Positions 27,221 through 35,828 are shown, counted from the stretch's first letter. The stretch: 64,000 nucleotides of DNA from DASRLE01 sp963825315 (GCA_963825315.1 CAWGST010000005.1:806001-870000), one strand, 5' to 3'. Numbers and translations: made by a program. The notes: a model not told the origin generated them from the letters alone.

Positions 27221-28234
27221 TTACTCCCGTCCCGCCGCGGCGATGAACGGCTTCAGGCTTTCCATCAGGCGCGCGAAACCGTCCAAGGTCAGTTGCTGCG
27301 CGCCGTCGCTCCAGGCTTCGGCGGGGTTGGGATGGACTTCGATCAAAAGGCCGTCCGCCCCCATCGCCACCGCCCCCTGGCAAAGGCTCGGCACCAAATC
27401 CGCCCGGCCCGCGCCCTGGCTGGGGTCAATGACGATCGGGCAATGCGATTCATTCTTGATGATGGGAACGGCGGAAAGGTCCAGCGTGTTGCGCGTGTAA
27501 GTTTCGAACGTGCGGATGCCCCGTTCGCAAAAGATCAAGTTGGGATTGTTGTTGGACAGCACGTATTCACCTGCCAGCAGCCATTCTTCGATTCTCATGG
27601 AGGGGCCGCGCTTGAGGAGGATCGGCTTGCCGGTCCTGGCGGCGGCAATGAGCAATTGGAAATTCTGCGAGTTGCGCGCGCCAATCTGGATAATGTCGGC
27701 ATATTCGGCCACCATTTCGGCGTGGTTTTCGGAGAGCAGTTCGGTGATGATGGCCAGACCGGTTTGGCGGCGCGCCTTGGCCAGGAGCTTCAGCCCTTTC
27801 CGGCCCAGCCCCTGGAACTCGTAAGGGGACGTGCGTGGTTTGAAGGCGCCGCCGCGCAGAATGGTCGCGCCGGCCTTTTGCACCGCGTGGGCGGTAGCCA
27901 GCAATTGGGACTCATTCTCCACCGAACACGGCCCCGCCATGACCTGGAATTTCTTCCCGCCGATGGGAATGTTGCGGACCGAAACGACGGAATCGTTCTT
28001 TTGCCCTTCGCGGCTGACCAGTTTGTAACGTTTCTGCACCGGCATGACCTGCTCGACCTGGGGCCAGGAAGTGAGGGTTTCCAGCGATTGGTGGGTGCGT
28101 TCGTCGCCGATGGCGCCGACGACGACTCGTTCGATGCCCCGCATGACATGGGGACGATAGCCGAGTTTTCGGATCTCTTTGAGTACGGCGGATTCGTCCT
28201 TTTTCGAGATATTCGGTTTTAGAACTATGATCAT
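27221..28234 (-). CDS. aroF: 3-deoxy-7-phosphoheptulonate (DAHP) synthase, type I-beta
   Basis: 337 residues. It condenses phosphoenolpyruvate with erythrose 4-phosphate, the first step of aromatic amino acid synthesis. An N-terminal ferredoxin-like regulatory domain (about 1-70, MIIVLKPNISKKDESAVLKE) precedes the KDO8P/DAHP barrel. Active-site blocks are present: VMAGPCSVE, LRGGAFKPRTSPYEFQG, IGARNSQNF, LLKRG and IVIDPSQGAGR. The architecture matches Thermotoga/Bacillus-type enzymes, where the extra domain mediates feedback inhibition. It follows polX by 6 bp (same operon). Confidence 0.93.
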   Translation of the reverse strand: MIIVLKPNISKKDESAVLKEIRKLGYRPHVMRGIERVVVGAIGDERTHQSLETLTSWPQVEQVMPVQKRYKLVSREGQKNDSVVSVRNIPIGGKKFQVMAGPCSVENESQLLATAHAVQKAGATILRGGAFKPRTSPYEFQGLGRKGLKLLAKARRQTGLAIITELLSENHAEMVAEYADIIQIGARNSQNFQLLIAAARTGKPILLKRGPSMRIEEWLLAGEYVLSNNNPNLIFCERGIRTFETYTRNTLDLSAVPIIKNESHCPIVIDPSQGAGRADLVPSLCQGAVAMGADGLLIEVHPNPAEAWSDGAQQLTLDGFARLMESLKPFIAAAGRE

Positions 28235-28240
28235 ATCCGT

Positions 28241-30016
28241 TTAATTACTGCGACGCGCCTGCTTGCGTTTGAGTTCTTTCTGGAGGGCAGCGAGCGGGAG
28301 GGTGTTGATGACGTCCTTCTTCTCCAGCCAGCCTTTGCGCGCGATGCCAGCGCCGAGGCGCAAGAAACCGGCGTGTTCGTTGCGATGGGCGTCGCAGTTA
28401 ATGACGCACTTGACGCCTTTCTCCTTCGCATAATGCCAGAGGCGCCAGTCCATGTCGAAGCGCCTCGGATTGGCGTTCAGTTCGATCCATGTGCCGGTGG
28501 CCGCGCAGGCGTCTATGACGGCAGTTTGATTGACTTTGAATGGTTCGCGCTCGAGCAGCAAGCGGCCCGTCAGGTGGCCAAGAATATGCACGAACGGATT
28601 TTCCGCGACGGTGATCAGGCGCTTGGTCATATCCGATTCGCTTTGGGTAAAACCCTGGTGAACACTGGCCACCACCACGTCCAGTTGCGCCAGCAGGTCG
28701 TTGTCAAAGTCCAGTTTCCCTTCGGAAAGAATGTCCACTTCGGAACCTGTCAACAAACGGAAATCGGAGCCTTCGCCCGCAAACCTGCGGTTTAGGCTTT
28801 TTATTTCCCCGATCTGCTTGAGCAGGCGGTCGGGCTGGAGGCCATTGGCTTGGAAGGATGATTTGGAATGGTCCGTTATGGCCCAGTATTCGCAGCCCAG
28901 TTCGCTCATATAGGCGGCAATTTCCTCGAGTGAGACGCGCCCGTCGCTCCAGTTGGAATGATTATGCAGCGATCCCTTGATCTGCGTCCATTCGATCAGG
29001 CGCGGCAGTTCGTTCTTTTCCGCGGCGGCGAATTCCCCGCAATCTTCGCGCATTTCGGGCGGGACGTATTCCAGCCCCAGTTGCCGAAAAATCTCCTCCT
29101 CGGTCCGGCACGCCACCAGCAAGGCCGGGTCGCGCGTCTCAACATCGGATTTAAACAATCCGTATTCATTGAGCCGCAAGCCGCGCTGGATGGCGCGCTG
29201 GCGCATGACAATGTTGTGTTCTTTGCAGCCGGTAAAATAAGCCAGGGCAAACGGAAATTCCGCGTCGCTGACCACCCGCAAATCGGCCTGTATGCCCCCG
29301 GCCAGGACAACGCTGGCTTTGGTCTCGCCTTTGGCCGTGACGCTGAGGATGCCGGGTTGCCCGGTGAAAAAATCGATGACCGCGCCGTGCTGCCTTGATG
29401 AAGCCAGCAAATCGATGTCGCCGATGGTCTCTTTGAACCGGCGCAGGCTCCCCGCCGTGCTGCAACGCACAACGTCGGGGTGGCTGCGCAGGCTGTCCAG
29501 AATCGGCTCCGCCACGGCCAGGGCGTCACCCAGCAAATGGCGGGAGGCGTATTGCCGCCGGAATTGGATGCCCTGCAAAATATTGGCCTGGGTTTTCTCG
29601 CCGAACCCGTCCAGCCGGGCGATCTTCCCGTCCCGGCAGGCTTGCTCCAATTGTTCCAGGGTTTCCACGCCGAGCTTGTCGTTGATCGCTTTTATTTTTT
29701 TTGGGCCCAGACCGGGGATGCTCAACATGGCGACCAATCCCGGCGGGATGGAGGCTTTGAGTTCTTCGTAATAGGCGAGCTTGCCGGTTTTCACCAGTTC
29801 GGAAATTTTTTTATGCAGGCTGTCGCCGATGCCTTTGATGCGTTCGGTGGATTCCGGGGAAAAGATTTTCTCCAGCGGGGCCGTGGAATTTTCGAGCGCG
29901 CGCGCCGCATTGACGTAGGCGCGCGGTTTGAACGGGTTCTCGCCTTTGAGTTCCAGCAGCGTGGCGATCTCCGTCAGAATTTCTGCGACTTGGTCCTTCG
30001 TCATTTCCGGCAGCAT
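28241..30016 (-). CDS. polX: Family X DNA polymerase/3'-5' exonuclease PolX
   Basis: 591 residues; an in-frame ATG at 30004 is an alternative start. Gap-filling repair polymerase. Seen: the helical 8-kDa region with helix-hairpin-helix motifs (MLSIPGLGPKKIKAI near 95-110, IARLDGFGEKT near 130); the nucleotidyltransferase motif IGDIDLLASS near 200; and a C-terminal PHP exonuclease domain (GSLHNHSNWSDG near 345, WAITDHS near 380, late motif INCDAHRN). Length and order are typical of bacterial PolX. The last ~80 codons are duplicated at 26914-27156. Confidence 0.95.
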   Translation of the reverse strand: MLPEMTKDQVAEILTEIATLLELKGENPFKPRAYVNAARALENSTAPLEKIFSPESTERIKGIGDSLHKKISELVKTGKLAYYEELKASIPPGLVAMLSIPGLGPKKIKAINDKLGVETLEQLEQACRDGKIARLDGFGEKTQANILQGIQFRRQYASRHLLGDALAVAEPILDSLRSHPDVVRCSTAGSLRRFKETIGDIDLLASSRQHGAVIDFFTGQPGILSVTAKGETKASVVLAGGIQADLRVVSDAEFPFALAYFTGCKEHNIVMRQRAIQRGLRLNEYGLFKSDVETRDPALLVACRTEEEIFRQLGLEYVPPEMREDCGEFAAAEKNELPRLIEWTQIKGSLHNHSNWSDGRVSLEEIAAYMSELGCEYWAITDHSKSSFQANGLQPDRLLKQIGEIKSLNRRFAGEGSDFRLLTGSEVDILSEGKLDFDNDLLAQLDVVVASVHQGFTQSESDMTKRLITVAENPFVHILGHLTGRLLLEREPFKVNQTAVIDACAATGTWIELNANPRRFDMDWRLWHYAKEKGVKCVINCDAHRNEHAGFLRLGAGIARKGWLEKKDVINTLPLAALQKELKRKQARRSN

Positions 30017-30067
30017 AACCCGGGACCGGCGCGGATAAAAGTTGGAATATGGGTTGCGTTTTCAGGT

Positions 30068-30133
30068 CCTAATCCTAATCCTAATCGTAATTTTAATCTC
30101 AAGATTAGGATTAAGATTAAGATTAAGATTAGG
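30068..30133. repeat. Hexamer (CCTAAT / ATTAAG) inverted repeat
   Basis: Three CCTAAT units, a short AT spacer, then ATTAGG and several ATTAAG units running the complementary way, so the whole can fold into a stem. It ends 15 bp before the thiD start and lies in the polX-thiD divergent spacer. A sister array is at 35074-35103. The spacing is too short and regular for CRISPR. Confidence 0.8.
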
Positions 30134-30148
30134 AATGAGGCCCAAGAA

Positions 30149-30910
30149 ATGCATCAACCCAACACACCCGTCGCCCTGACCATCGCCGGCTCCGACAGCG
30201 GCGGAGAGGCGGGCATTCAGGCTGATTTGAAGACCTTCGCCTGCTTGAGGGTGCATGGCGCCACCGCGATCACATGCTTGACGGCCCAAAACCCGGGGAG
30301 AATTTCACGATTGGAACCGTGCCCGCCAATCATGGTCCGCGCGCAATTGGAAGCCATCGCGGCGCATTTTACGCCGGCGGCGGCGAAAACGGGCATGTTG
30401 TTTTCGGCGGCCATCGTTCGGGAAGTGGCGCTTTTTTTCAAGCGCAACCCCCGGATTCCACTGGTGGTTGATCCAGTGATGGTTTCCACGAGCGGACGGC
30501 GGCTTCTGCAATCCGAAGGCATCAAAGCGCTCAAAAAACAACTGCTGCCTTTGGCTGCAATCGTCACGCCCAATCTGGCTGAGGCGGAAATTCTGGCGGG
30601 CGGGAAAATCCGCTCGCTTGTGCAACTGCGGGCGGCGGCCGGGGCGATTTACCGGACCTTCGGTTGCGCCACCCTGGTCAAGGGCGGCCATTTGACCGAG
30701 GCTGGCGGAGCCGTGGATTTTTTCCATGGCCGGGAAGGAGAATGGATGCTGTCATCGCCCCGGGCGGCAAATGTGGCCCTGCACGGCGCCGGCTGCACTT
30801 ATTCGGCGGCCATCACCGCCTGGCTGGCGCGGGGGAAATCGCGCATAAGATCGGTCGAACTGGCCAAGGGTTACATCACCCGCGCCATCCATGAAACACG
30901 GTCAGGCTGA
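30149..30910 (+). CDS. thiD: Hydroxymethylpyrimidine/phosphomethylpyrimidine kinase ThiD
   Basis: 253 residues from the ATG at 30149, which follows a weak purine-rich AGGAATGAGG; the frame is open far upstream but antisense to polX. It phosphorylates HMP and HMP-P for thiamine synthesis. Blocks seen: TIAGSDSGGEAGIQADLKTF at the start, TGMLFSA, VVDPVMVSTSG near 110, TLVKGGH near 178, and the catalytic-end GAGCTYSAAITAWLARG near 218. Length is typical. No TPP riboswitch is visible upstream; the hexamer repeat occupies that space. Confidence 0.93.
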   Translation: MHQPNTPVALTIAGSDSGGEAGIQADLKTFACLRVHGATAITCLTAQNPGRISRLEPCPPIMVRAQLEAIAAHFTPAAAKTGMLFSAAIVREVALFFKRNPRIPLVVDPVMVSTSGRRLLQSEGIKALKKQLLPLAAIVTPNLAEAEILAGGKIRSLVQLRAAAGAIYRTFGCATLVKGGHLTEAGGAVDFFHGREGEWMLSSPRAANVALHGAGCTYSAAITAWLARGKSRIRSVELAKGYITRAIHETRSG

Positions 30911-30927
30911 AATTCCCGGGGAAAATA

Positions 30928-31040
30928 TCTAATGACGAAATCCTAATGACCAATCAATGCCCAAATGACCCAATGACGAAATTTCGTCATTCGAGCTTCG
31001 TCATTAATTGGTCATTCCTGCTTAGGCATTCGTCATTTTC
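30928..31040. repeat. AATGACGAAAT / ATTTCGTCATT short repeat cluster
   Basis: The spacer after thiD contains TAATGACGAAAT, CCTAATGACCAAT, CAATGACGAAATTTCGTCAT (a perfect palindrome centre), CTTCGTCATTAATTGGTCAT and ATTCGTCATTTT. These are direct and inverted copies of one ~10-base word. Beyond it a GTCCCGC/GCGGGAC stem occurs at about 31067-31090. No gene lies between 30911 and 31140. Confidence 0.7.
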
Positions 31041-31140
31041 GATAATTCCCTGGTCATTCATGTGCCCATGTCCCGCTCCAGGCCAACGCGGGACTTGCAG
31101 TTCACTGCCGGGGCTTCTAGTGTAGCGCCGTTATTTTCAC

Positions 31141-31641
31141 ATGCTGACATCACACGAATTATTTGGGTTCATGTCGCCGGCGCTGGCCGTGCGGATCATC
31201 GAATTCGCCCACGATGGCAACAAGGAACTTTATCGCACCGTTCTGGCCACCGTGGCCGAGACGCGCAAATTGCGTCCCGCCTTTTTCGAGCGCACACCGC
31301 GCCCCGCCCGGCACGCGGCCATGGCGGCCACGCTGGCGCGGCCGCGCCTGGAATTGTTTGCCGCCAATCTTTTGCGCGATTGGCTGATGAAGCAGAAAAC
31401 ACCGATGCTGGCCGACTTCCTGGATGCCCTGGGCGTGGCCCACAAAGACGGCGCGGTGGACGACTTGCCTGCCTCCGTTGAAGAACCACAATTGCGGGCC
31501 GCGGTGGAAAAGATTCTGGCCAAATATCCGGCCGAGGAAGTGGCCGTTTATTTGAACGCATTCTACACCATGAACGATGTCCGCTGGCCGAACCTCGAAT
31601 CGATATTAAAGACCGATCCGCGGCTGCAGTTTGGCGGATGA
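31141..31641 (+). CDS. Conserved-looking helical protein, unknown function
   Basis: 166 residues, alpha-helical, no signal peptide. Notable stretches: FMSPALAVRIIEFAHDGNKE, LAANLLRDWLMKQKTPMLAD-like helices, and a C-terminal AVYLNAFYTMNDVRWPNLES. The codon pattern agrees with neighbouring genes and the reverse frame has no recognisable protein. No ribosome site is clear; an ATG at 31171 is possible. It precedes the HAD-Nudix gene by 60 bp on the same strand. Family not recognised. Confidence 0.6.
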   Translation: MLTSHELFGFMSPALAVRIIEFAHDGNKELYRTVLATVAETRKLRPAFFERTPRPARHAAMAATLARPRLELFAANLLRDWLMKQKTPMLADFLDALGVAHKDGAVDDLPASVEEPQLRAAVEKILAKYPAEEVAVYLNAFYTMNDVRWPNLESILKTDPRLQFGG

Positions 31642-31701
31642 CCGCCCGCCGCTCAAAATTTGAGCGTGCGTTTTGAGTTTAAGGTTTGAGGATTCAGCGT
31701 T

Positions 31702-32790
31702 ATGATTTCGGGCGTGATTCAAAACATCATCTTCGATTGGTCTGGAACATTGGTGGATGATTTGCCGGCCGTTTTGGCGGCAACCAATTTCGTCTTTGCG
31801 GAGTGCGGGGTCGAACAAATGACCCTTGATAAATTCCGCGCCGAGTTTTGCCTGCCCTTCAAAGACTTTTACGACCGCTTTGCGCCAGGGGTTCCCATGG
31901 AGCGGTTGGAAGAGTCCTTTCACAGTCACTTCAGCCAGGTGCAGGATGAGGTCACGGAATTGCCCCATGCCCGCGAATTCCTGGTCTTTTGCCGCAAGCA
32001 CAAAATTCGGACATTTCTGCTCAGCACGGTTTCCCGGGATTATTTCGCGCGGCAGTCGGCGGCCAACGGTTTCGATAAATTCATTGACCGGCCCTACCTG
32101 GATGTTTGGGACAAACGGGCCAAGATCGCACAATTGCTGGCCGAAAACCAACTGGCCGCCGCCCAAACCATTTTTATTGGCGACATGCAGCACGATATTG
32201 AAACCGCCAAATTCGGAGGCATCGGTTCCTGCGCCGTGTTGACGGGATATAATCGCGTGGATCAATTGCGGGCCAGCGAACCGGACGTGATCGTCGAGCA
32301 CCTCGGCGAACTGCGCGAGATCCTGGAGCGCAATCAATTCCAGTTGCGCCCCCGCCCGCGCGTTGGGGAGACCGGGCGCGCGCCTCATCCGATTTGCACG
32401 GTGGGGGCGCTGATTTGGAACGCCGACAACCAGGTGCTGATGGTGCGCACGCAAAAATGGTCCGGTTTGTGGGGCATTCCCGGCGGCAAAATCAAGTCCG
32501 GCGAAACTTCGCTCGATGCCTTGAAGCGGGAAATCAAGGAGGAAACCAACCTGGACATCGCCGACATTTCCTTTGCCCTCGTCCAGGATTGCATCCATTC
32601 CAAACAATTTTATCGCGACGCCCATTTCGTGCTGCTCAACTACACCTGCCGCGTCCAGGGCCGGTGCAACGTCAAACTCAACGACGAAGCGCAGGAATTT
32701 CGCTGGCTGACACCGGGCCAGGCCCTGGACATGCCCTTGAACCAGCCCACGCGCGTTTTACTCGAACAAGCCGCCGCGAACCAACGTTGA
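31702..32790 (+). CDS. HAD-like phosphatase fused to a Nudix hydrolase
   Basis: 362 residues. The N-terminal HAD domain (1-210) has motif I FDWSGTLVDD (nucleophile D12; the usual second Asp is Ser, as in DWxGT-type HADs), motif II LLSTVS and motif IV IFIGDMQHDIETA. The C-terminal Nudix domain (about 232-362) has a Nudix box GKIKSGETSLDALKREIKEE followed by TNL, with all catalytic Glu residues but Asn for the usual Gly. The stop is 9 bp before folB. Folate synthesis needs a Nudix enzyme to remove pyrophosphate from dihydroneopterin triphosphate, then a phosphatase, before FolB. The fusion could supply both steps. That is inference. Confidence 0.85.
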   Translation: MISGVIQNIIFDWSGTLVDDLPAVLAATNFVFAECGVEQMTLDKFRAEFCLPFKDFYDRFAPGVPMERLEESFHSHFSQVQDEVTELPHAREFLVFCRKHKIRTFLLSTVSRDYFARQSAANGFDKFIDRPYLDVWDKRAKIAQLLAENQLAAAQTIFIGDMQHDIETAKFGGIGSCAVLTGYNRVDQLRASEPDVIVEHLGELREILERNQFQLRPRPRVGETGRAPHPICTVGALIWNADNQVLMVRTQKWSGLWGIPGGKIKSGETSLDALKREIKEETNLDIADISFALVQDCIHSKQFYRDAHFVLLNYTCRVQGRCNVKLNDEAQEFRWLTPGQALDMPLNQPTRVLLEQAAANQR

Positions 32791-32799
32791 AATCGAATC

Positions 32800-33159
32800 A
32801 TGGACCAGATCATCATAAACGAATTGGAAGTGTTCATGCGCGTTGGCGTGCCGGAAGCGGAGCGGGCCAAACCGCAACGCCTTCTCCTGACCGTCGAACT
32901 GGACCACGATTTTGCCGCCGCAGCCAGGAACGACCGCCTCCAGGAAACAATTGATTATCATGCCGTGGCCGCGCGTCTGGCGGGCTTTGGCCGGCGGCGA
33001 AGCTGGAAACTGGTTGAAACGCTCGCCGTGGACATGGCCGAAATGATCCTGCGCGAATTCAAGCCAAAGCGCGTCAGCATTGAGATCAAAAAATTCATCC
33101 TTCCCCAAGCCCGCCACGTCGCCGTCCGCGTCACCCGCCCAACCACGGCTGGCTCATGA
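32800..33159 (+). CDS. folB: Dihydroneopterin aldolase FolB
   Basis: 119 residues, normal length. It converts dihydroneopterin to 6-hydroxymethyl-dihydropterin in folate synthesis. Family blocks: the start IIINELEVFMRVGVPEAER, then PQRLLLTVELDHD, a TIDYHAVAARL segment, KLVETLAVDMAEMIL (with the binding Glu) and a C-terminal VSIEIKKFILPQARHVAVRV (catalytic Lys region). It follows the HAD-Nudix gene closely and is probably cotranscribed. Confidence 0.92.
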   Translation: MDQIIINELEVFMRVGVPEAERAKPQRLLLTVELDHDFAAAARNDRLQETIDYHAVAARLAGFGRRRSWKLVETLAVDMAEMILREFKPKRVSIEIKKFILPQARHVAVRVTRPTTAGS

Positions 33160-33274
33160 AGCCTTCCAGGGACACCCGGACGACCTTTGGGCTTGCAATT
33201 GTGCCGCCTCGTCGGGAACATGAGTCACATGCGCCAGACATGTGCCGTCACGATTGGCCGGCTGGGAGAACTCC

Positions 33275-34162
33275 ATGAAATCTATAAAGCATGCTTCGAT
33301 TCCAATGATTGGCCTTTCGCTGGTTACCTTGTTTGGCGTACCTCGATTGTTCAGCCAGTACGTGCGCACGGCCAACCTTTTCCCTGTGGCCGACGCCACC
33401 ATCCGTGAAGACGCTCCGGACAATAACTACGGCGATGCTTCTTCAGTGACGGCGGGTCTGAGCAGCGATGGCTCGTCCCTCAGCCGGGCGCTCTTCAAAT
33501 TCGACCTTTCCAGATTCCCGACCAACGCCACAGTGACGAACATCACCCTCACCCTCATCGAGATGAGCCAGCCGCCGGTGCAAAGTCTTTTTTTCCTGAG
33601 CCCGATGCTCACAAACTGGGTTGAAACTGAGGTCACTTGGAACAGTCGCTCGTTGGGGATGCCATGGAGCGAGAGCGGCGGCGACTTCTCCGGGGAGTCG
33701 GCGTTCGCGTTCCTGTCGAACCAAACCGCTGGAACCACTAATCAGTTTACCGACACTGGCAACATCCCTGGTTACGGATTGGTCGCTGACGCGCAATCGT
33801 GGATCGGCAATCCAGCGCGAAATTTCGGATGGATACTCACCGCCTGGCCGGAAGACACCGCGGGCAGCGCCTTCCAGTTTGGCTCGCGCGAGAATCCCGG
33901 TTCCCAACCCGTTCTCACGGTCGGTTACACGGTGCCGTTTATGCCGGCGATGATCACAGCGTTTTCGACGACCAACGGCCAGTTTTGTTTCACCTTCAAC
34001 ATCGAGCCTTTTCACGGCTACGTGATCCAGTCCAGCGGCGATTTGAGCCAGACTAACTGGAGTCCTTTCCTGGTCCTTGACCCACCGCCAGCGCCGATGG
34101 ACGCTACCCTCTGCGTGGCGTTGACGCCCAGCAATCAGTTTTATCGCGTATTGTCTCATTGA
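33275..34162 (+). CDS. Exported DNRLRE-domain protein
   Basis: 295 residues from the ATG at 33275, preceded by GGGAGAA (an in-frame ATG at 33242 lacks this). Signal peptide about residues 10-27 (IGLSLVTLFGVPRLFSQ). The main domain (about 30-215) fits the DNRLRE/CBM96-like beta-sandwich: ADATIREDAPDNNYGDASSV, SRALFKFDLSRFP, and WVETEVTWNSRS. The C-terminal 80 residues form a second beta domain (FHGYVIQSSGDLSQTNWSPF) of a kind often found at the end of verrucomicrobial secreted proteins. Probably carbohydrate- or surface-binding. Confidence 0.8.
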   Translation: MKSIKHASIPMIGLSLVTLFGVPRLFSQYVRTANLFPVADATIREDAPDNNYGDASSVTAGLSSDGSSLSRALFKFDLSRFPTNATVTNITLTLIEMSQPPVQSLFFLSPMLTNWVETEVTWNSRSLGMPWSESGGDFSGESAFAFLSNQTAGTTNQFTDTGNIPGYGLVADAQSWIGNPARNFGWILTAWPEDTAGSAFQFGSRENPGSQPVLTVGYTVPFMPAMITAFSTTNGQFCFTFNIEPFHGYVIQSSGDLSQTNWSPFLVLDPPPAPMDATLCVALTPSNQFYRVLSH

Positions 34163-34202
34163 ACCGGTCGTCGCAATGTTTGCCCGGCCAAACTCATAAT
34201 CT

Positions 34203-35069
34203 ATGAAACTCGAAAGAATCGATCGCCGCCGCTTCCTCCAAACCAGTCTGCTCGGCTCCACGGCCGCCCTGGCCGCCGCCAACCTGGGCGACAACGCCTT
34301 TGGCGCTGTGACCAAGCCGGAACGCGACCCGGATGGCGGACTCAAACTCGGCGTCGCCTCCTACACCTTCCGCAAATTCACCCTGGAACAGGCCATAGAC
34401 ATGACCAAACAGGCGGGCTTCAAATACATCAACCTCAAAGACGTTCATCTCCCGCTCAAGAGCACCACCGCGGAACGAGAAGCCGCGCGGCAAAAGATCG
34501 AAGCCGCCGGCCTCAAACTCATGGGCGGCGGCGTCATTTACATGAAAAACGACGATGCTGAAATCCAGCATGTCTTCGAATATGCCAAAGACTCAGGCAT
34601 GCCGGTCATTGTTTGCAGCCCCGTCCCGGCAGCGCTCGACGCCGTCGAGAAAAAGGCCGGGGAATTCAACATTCTCATCGCCATTCACAATCATGGCCCG
34701 ACCGACAAAACCTACCCGTCGCCCCTGGACGTCTTCGCCCTGGTCAAAGACCGGGACCCGCACATGGGCATCTGCATGGACATCGGCCACACCGTGCGCA
34801 TCGGAGTGGACCCGGTGGAGTGCATTGACCGCTGCGGCAACCGCCTGCTCGACTTGCACATGAAGGATGAAACCAAGGCGGCCAAGGAAGGAGAAGCGAC
34901 GGAACTGGGACGGGGCGTCATCGACATTGTCGGTGTGCTCAAGGCGCTATCCGCCCGGAAATTTCCCTATCACGTCGGTCTCGAGTACGAGGCCCATGCG
35001 GACAACCCTTTGCCTTACGTGATGGAATGCGCCGGTTACGAGCGCGGCGCGATAGCGGCCATGGCCTGA
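34203..35069 (+). CDS. TAT-exported sugar phosphate isomerase/epimerase-like protein
   Basis: 288 residues. The N-terminus has a twin-arginine signal (DRRRFLQTSLLGSTAALAAA), so it should be exported folded. The rest is a xylose-isomerase-like TIM barrel: LGVASYTFRKFTLEQAI, IAIHNHGPTDK (metal ligands), MGICMDIGHTVRIG, LLDLHMKDET and HVGLEYE. Many such proteins in this phylum are 3-keto-sugar or inositol isomerases, but the substrate cannot be read. Length is normal. Confidence 0.85.
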   Translation: MKLERIDRRRFLQTSLLGSTAALAAANLGDNAFGAVTKPERDPDGGLKLGVASYTFRKFTLEQAIDMTKQAGFKYINLKDVHLPLKSTTAEREAARQKIEAAGLKLMGGGVIYMKNDDAEIQHVFEYAKDSGMPVIVCSPVPAALDAVEKKAGEFNILIAIHNHGPTDKTYPSPLDVFALVKDRDPHMGICMDIGHTVRIGVDPVECIDRCGNRLLDLHMKDETKAAKEGEATELGRGVIDIVGVLKALSARKFPYHVGLEYEAHADNPLPYVMECAGYERGAIAAMA

Positions 35070-35073
35070 ACGA

Positions 35074-35103
35074 ATCCTAATCTTAATCGTAATCTTAATC
35101 CTG
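35074..35103. repeat. Hexamer repeat (CCTAAT/CTTAAT), second array
   Basis: ATCCTAATCTTAATCGTAAT followed by CTTAATCCTG: five hexamer-spaced units just after the isomerase stop. It uses the same words as the array at 30068-30133 but without the complementary arm. Confidence 0.75.
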
Positions 35104-35141
35104 AAACTGAATGGAGCCTCGGAATCAAGCAATTATCAGGT

Positions 35142-35828
35142 TCAAGCTGCCTCCTGAGTTAAATGTTTCTGCGTAACAGCCTCCAATTCAGCGGTGATTT
35201 TTCCCAACGGCGCGGAGAAACGAATTTGTTTGCCGAGGCTTAAAGCCACGGTGTATGGATGGATATGGAGGCCGGGGGCGCGGGTCACGGCGCGTTTCTT
35301 CGCCTTGCGCATTTTCGTCAGACCTGCCCGGCTCGGCAGCCGTTGTCCGGCCTTCCGCACTTCGTTCATCATTCCATCATACAACCCCATGACAAAAACA
35401 CCCCGATCCTTCACGCTCACGCCATCAATCGCGCTAAATTTCTCAAGGAGGGTGCGGAAACTATGGGTGATGTGGACGGCAATTTCCGTCAGCCTGTTTG
35501 CCGTGCTTGGCGCCGCTTCGGCCAACAAGTCGCCGTCCCGATACAGGCACGGGATTTTAGTTGCCGATTCAATCGCCCATTTCACGGAATTAGCCACATC
35601 AAATTCATTGCCACCAAAAGAGTAAATCCGCCTTGCCGTGGTTGAACGCTTGAAACTGCCACAAAACAAATCTGGTGTCTCAGCGGGGTCTGGCACGGTG
35701 AAGTCGAACCGCGCTTTGAGCCGGGCAATTTTGTTTTGAGCCGAGATTTTCTCGCCGTCAATTCCTTGCTCGGACAGGGCTTGCAACTTTTTGAGCAAGG
35801 CTCGCGCTTTTAAGTTGGCCGGTTTCAA
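35142..35828 (-). CDS. Hypothetical protein, possibly DUF2786-like at the N-terminus
   Basis: 228 residues. The first 45 residues (NLKARALLKKLQALSEQGID, then NKIARLKARFDF) recall the short helical DUF2786 segment; the central part (RRIYSFGGNEFDVANSVKWA, then IPCLYRDGDLL) is not recognised. The end is basic (RKAKKRAVTRAPGLHIHPY). No signal peptide. It lies 16 bp downstream of the cyclic-nucleotide-domain gene on the same strand and may be cotranscribed with it. Confidence 0.55.
   Translation of the reverse strand: MKPANLKARALLKKLQALSEQGIDGEKISAQNKIARLKARFDFTVPDPAETPDLFCGSFKRSTTARRIYSFGGNEFDVANSVKWAIESATKIPCLYRDGDLLAEAAPSTANRLTEIAVHITHSFRTLLEKFSAIDGVSVKDRGVFVMGLYDGMMNEVRKAGQRLPSRAGLTKMRKAKKRAVTRAPGLHIHPYTVALSLGKQIRFSAPLGKITAELEAVTQKHLTQEAA

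Noticed and set aside
27149..28222. 357-codon plus-strand frame
   Set aside because: Mirror of the DAHP synthase gene; no ribosome site and no family.
30068..30133. CRISPR-like array
   Set aside because: Units are 6 bp with no spacers, and the second half is the complement of the first.
30000..30148. TPP riboswitch before thiD
   Set aside because: The THI-box sequence is not present; the leader is mostly hexamer repeat.
31196..31561. Minus-strand gene opposite the 166-aa gene
   Set aside because: Arg/Pro-rich shadow product; the plus-strand frame has better helical composition.
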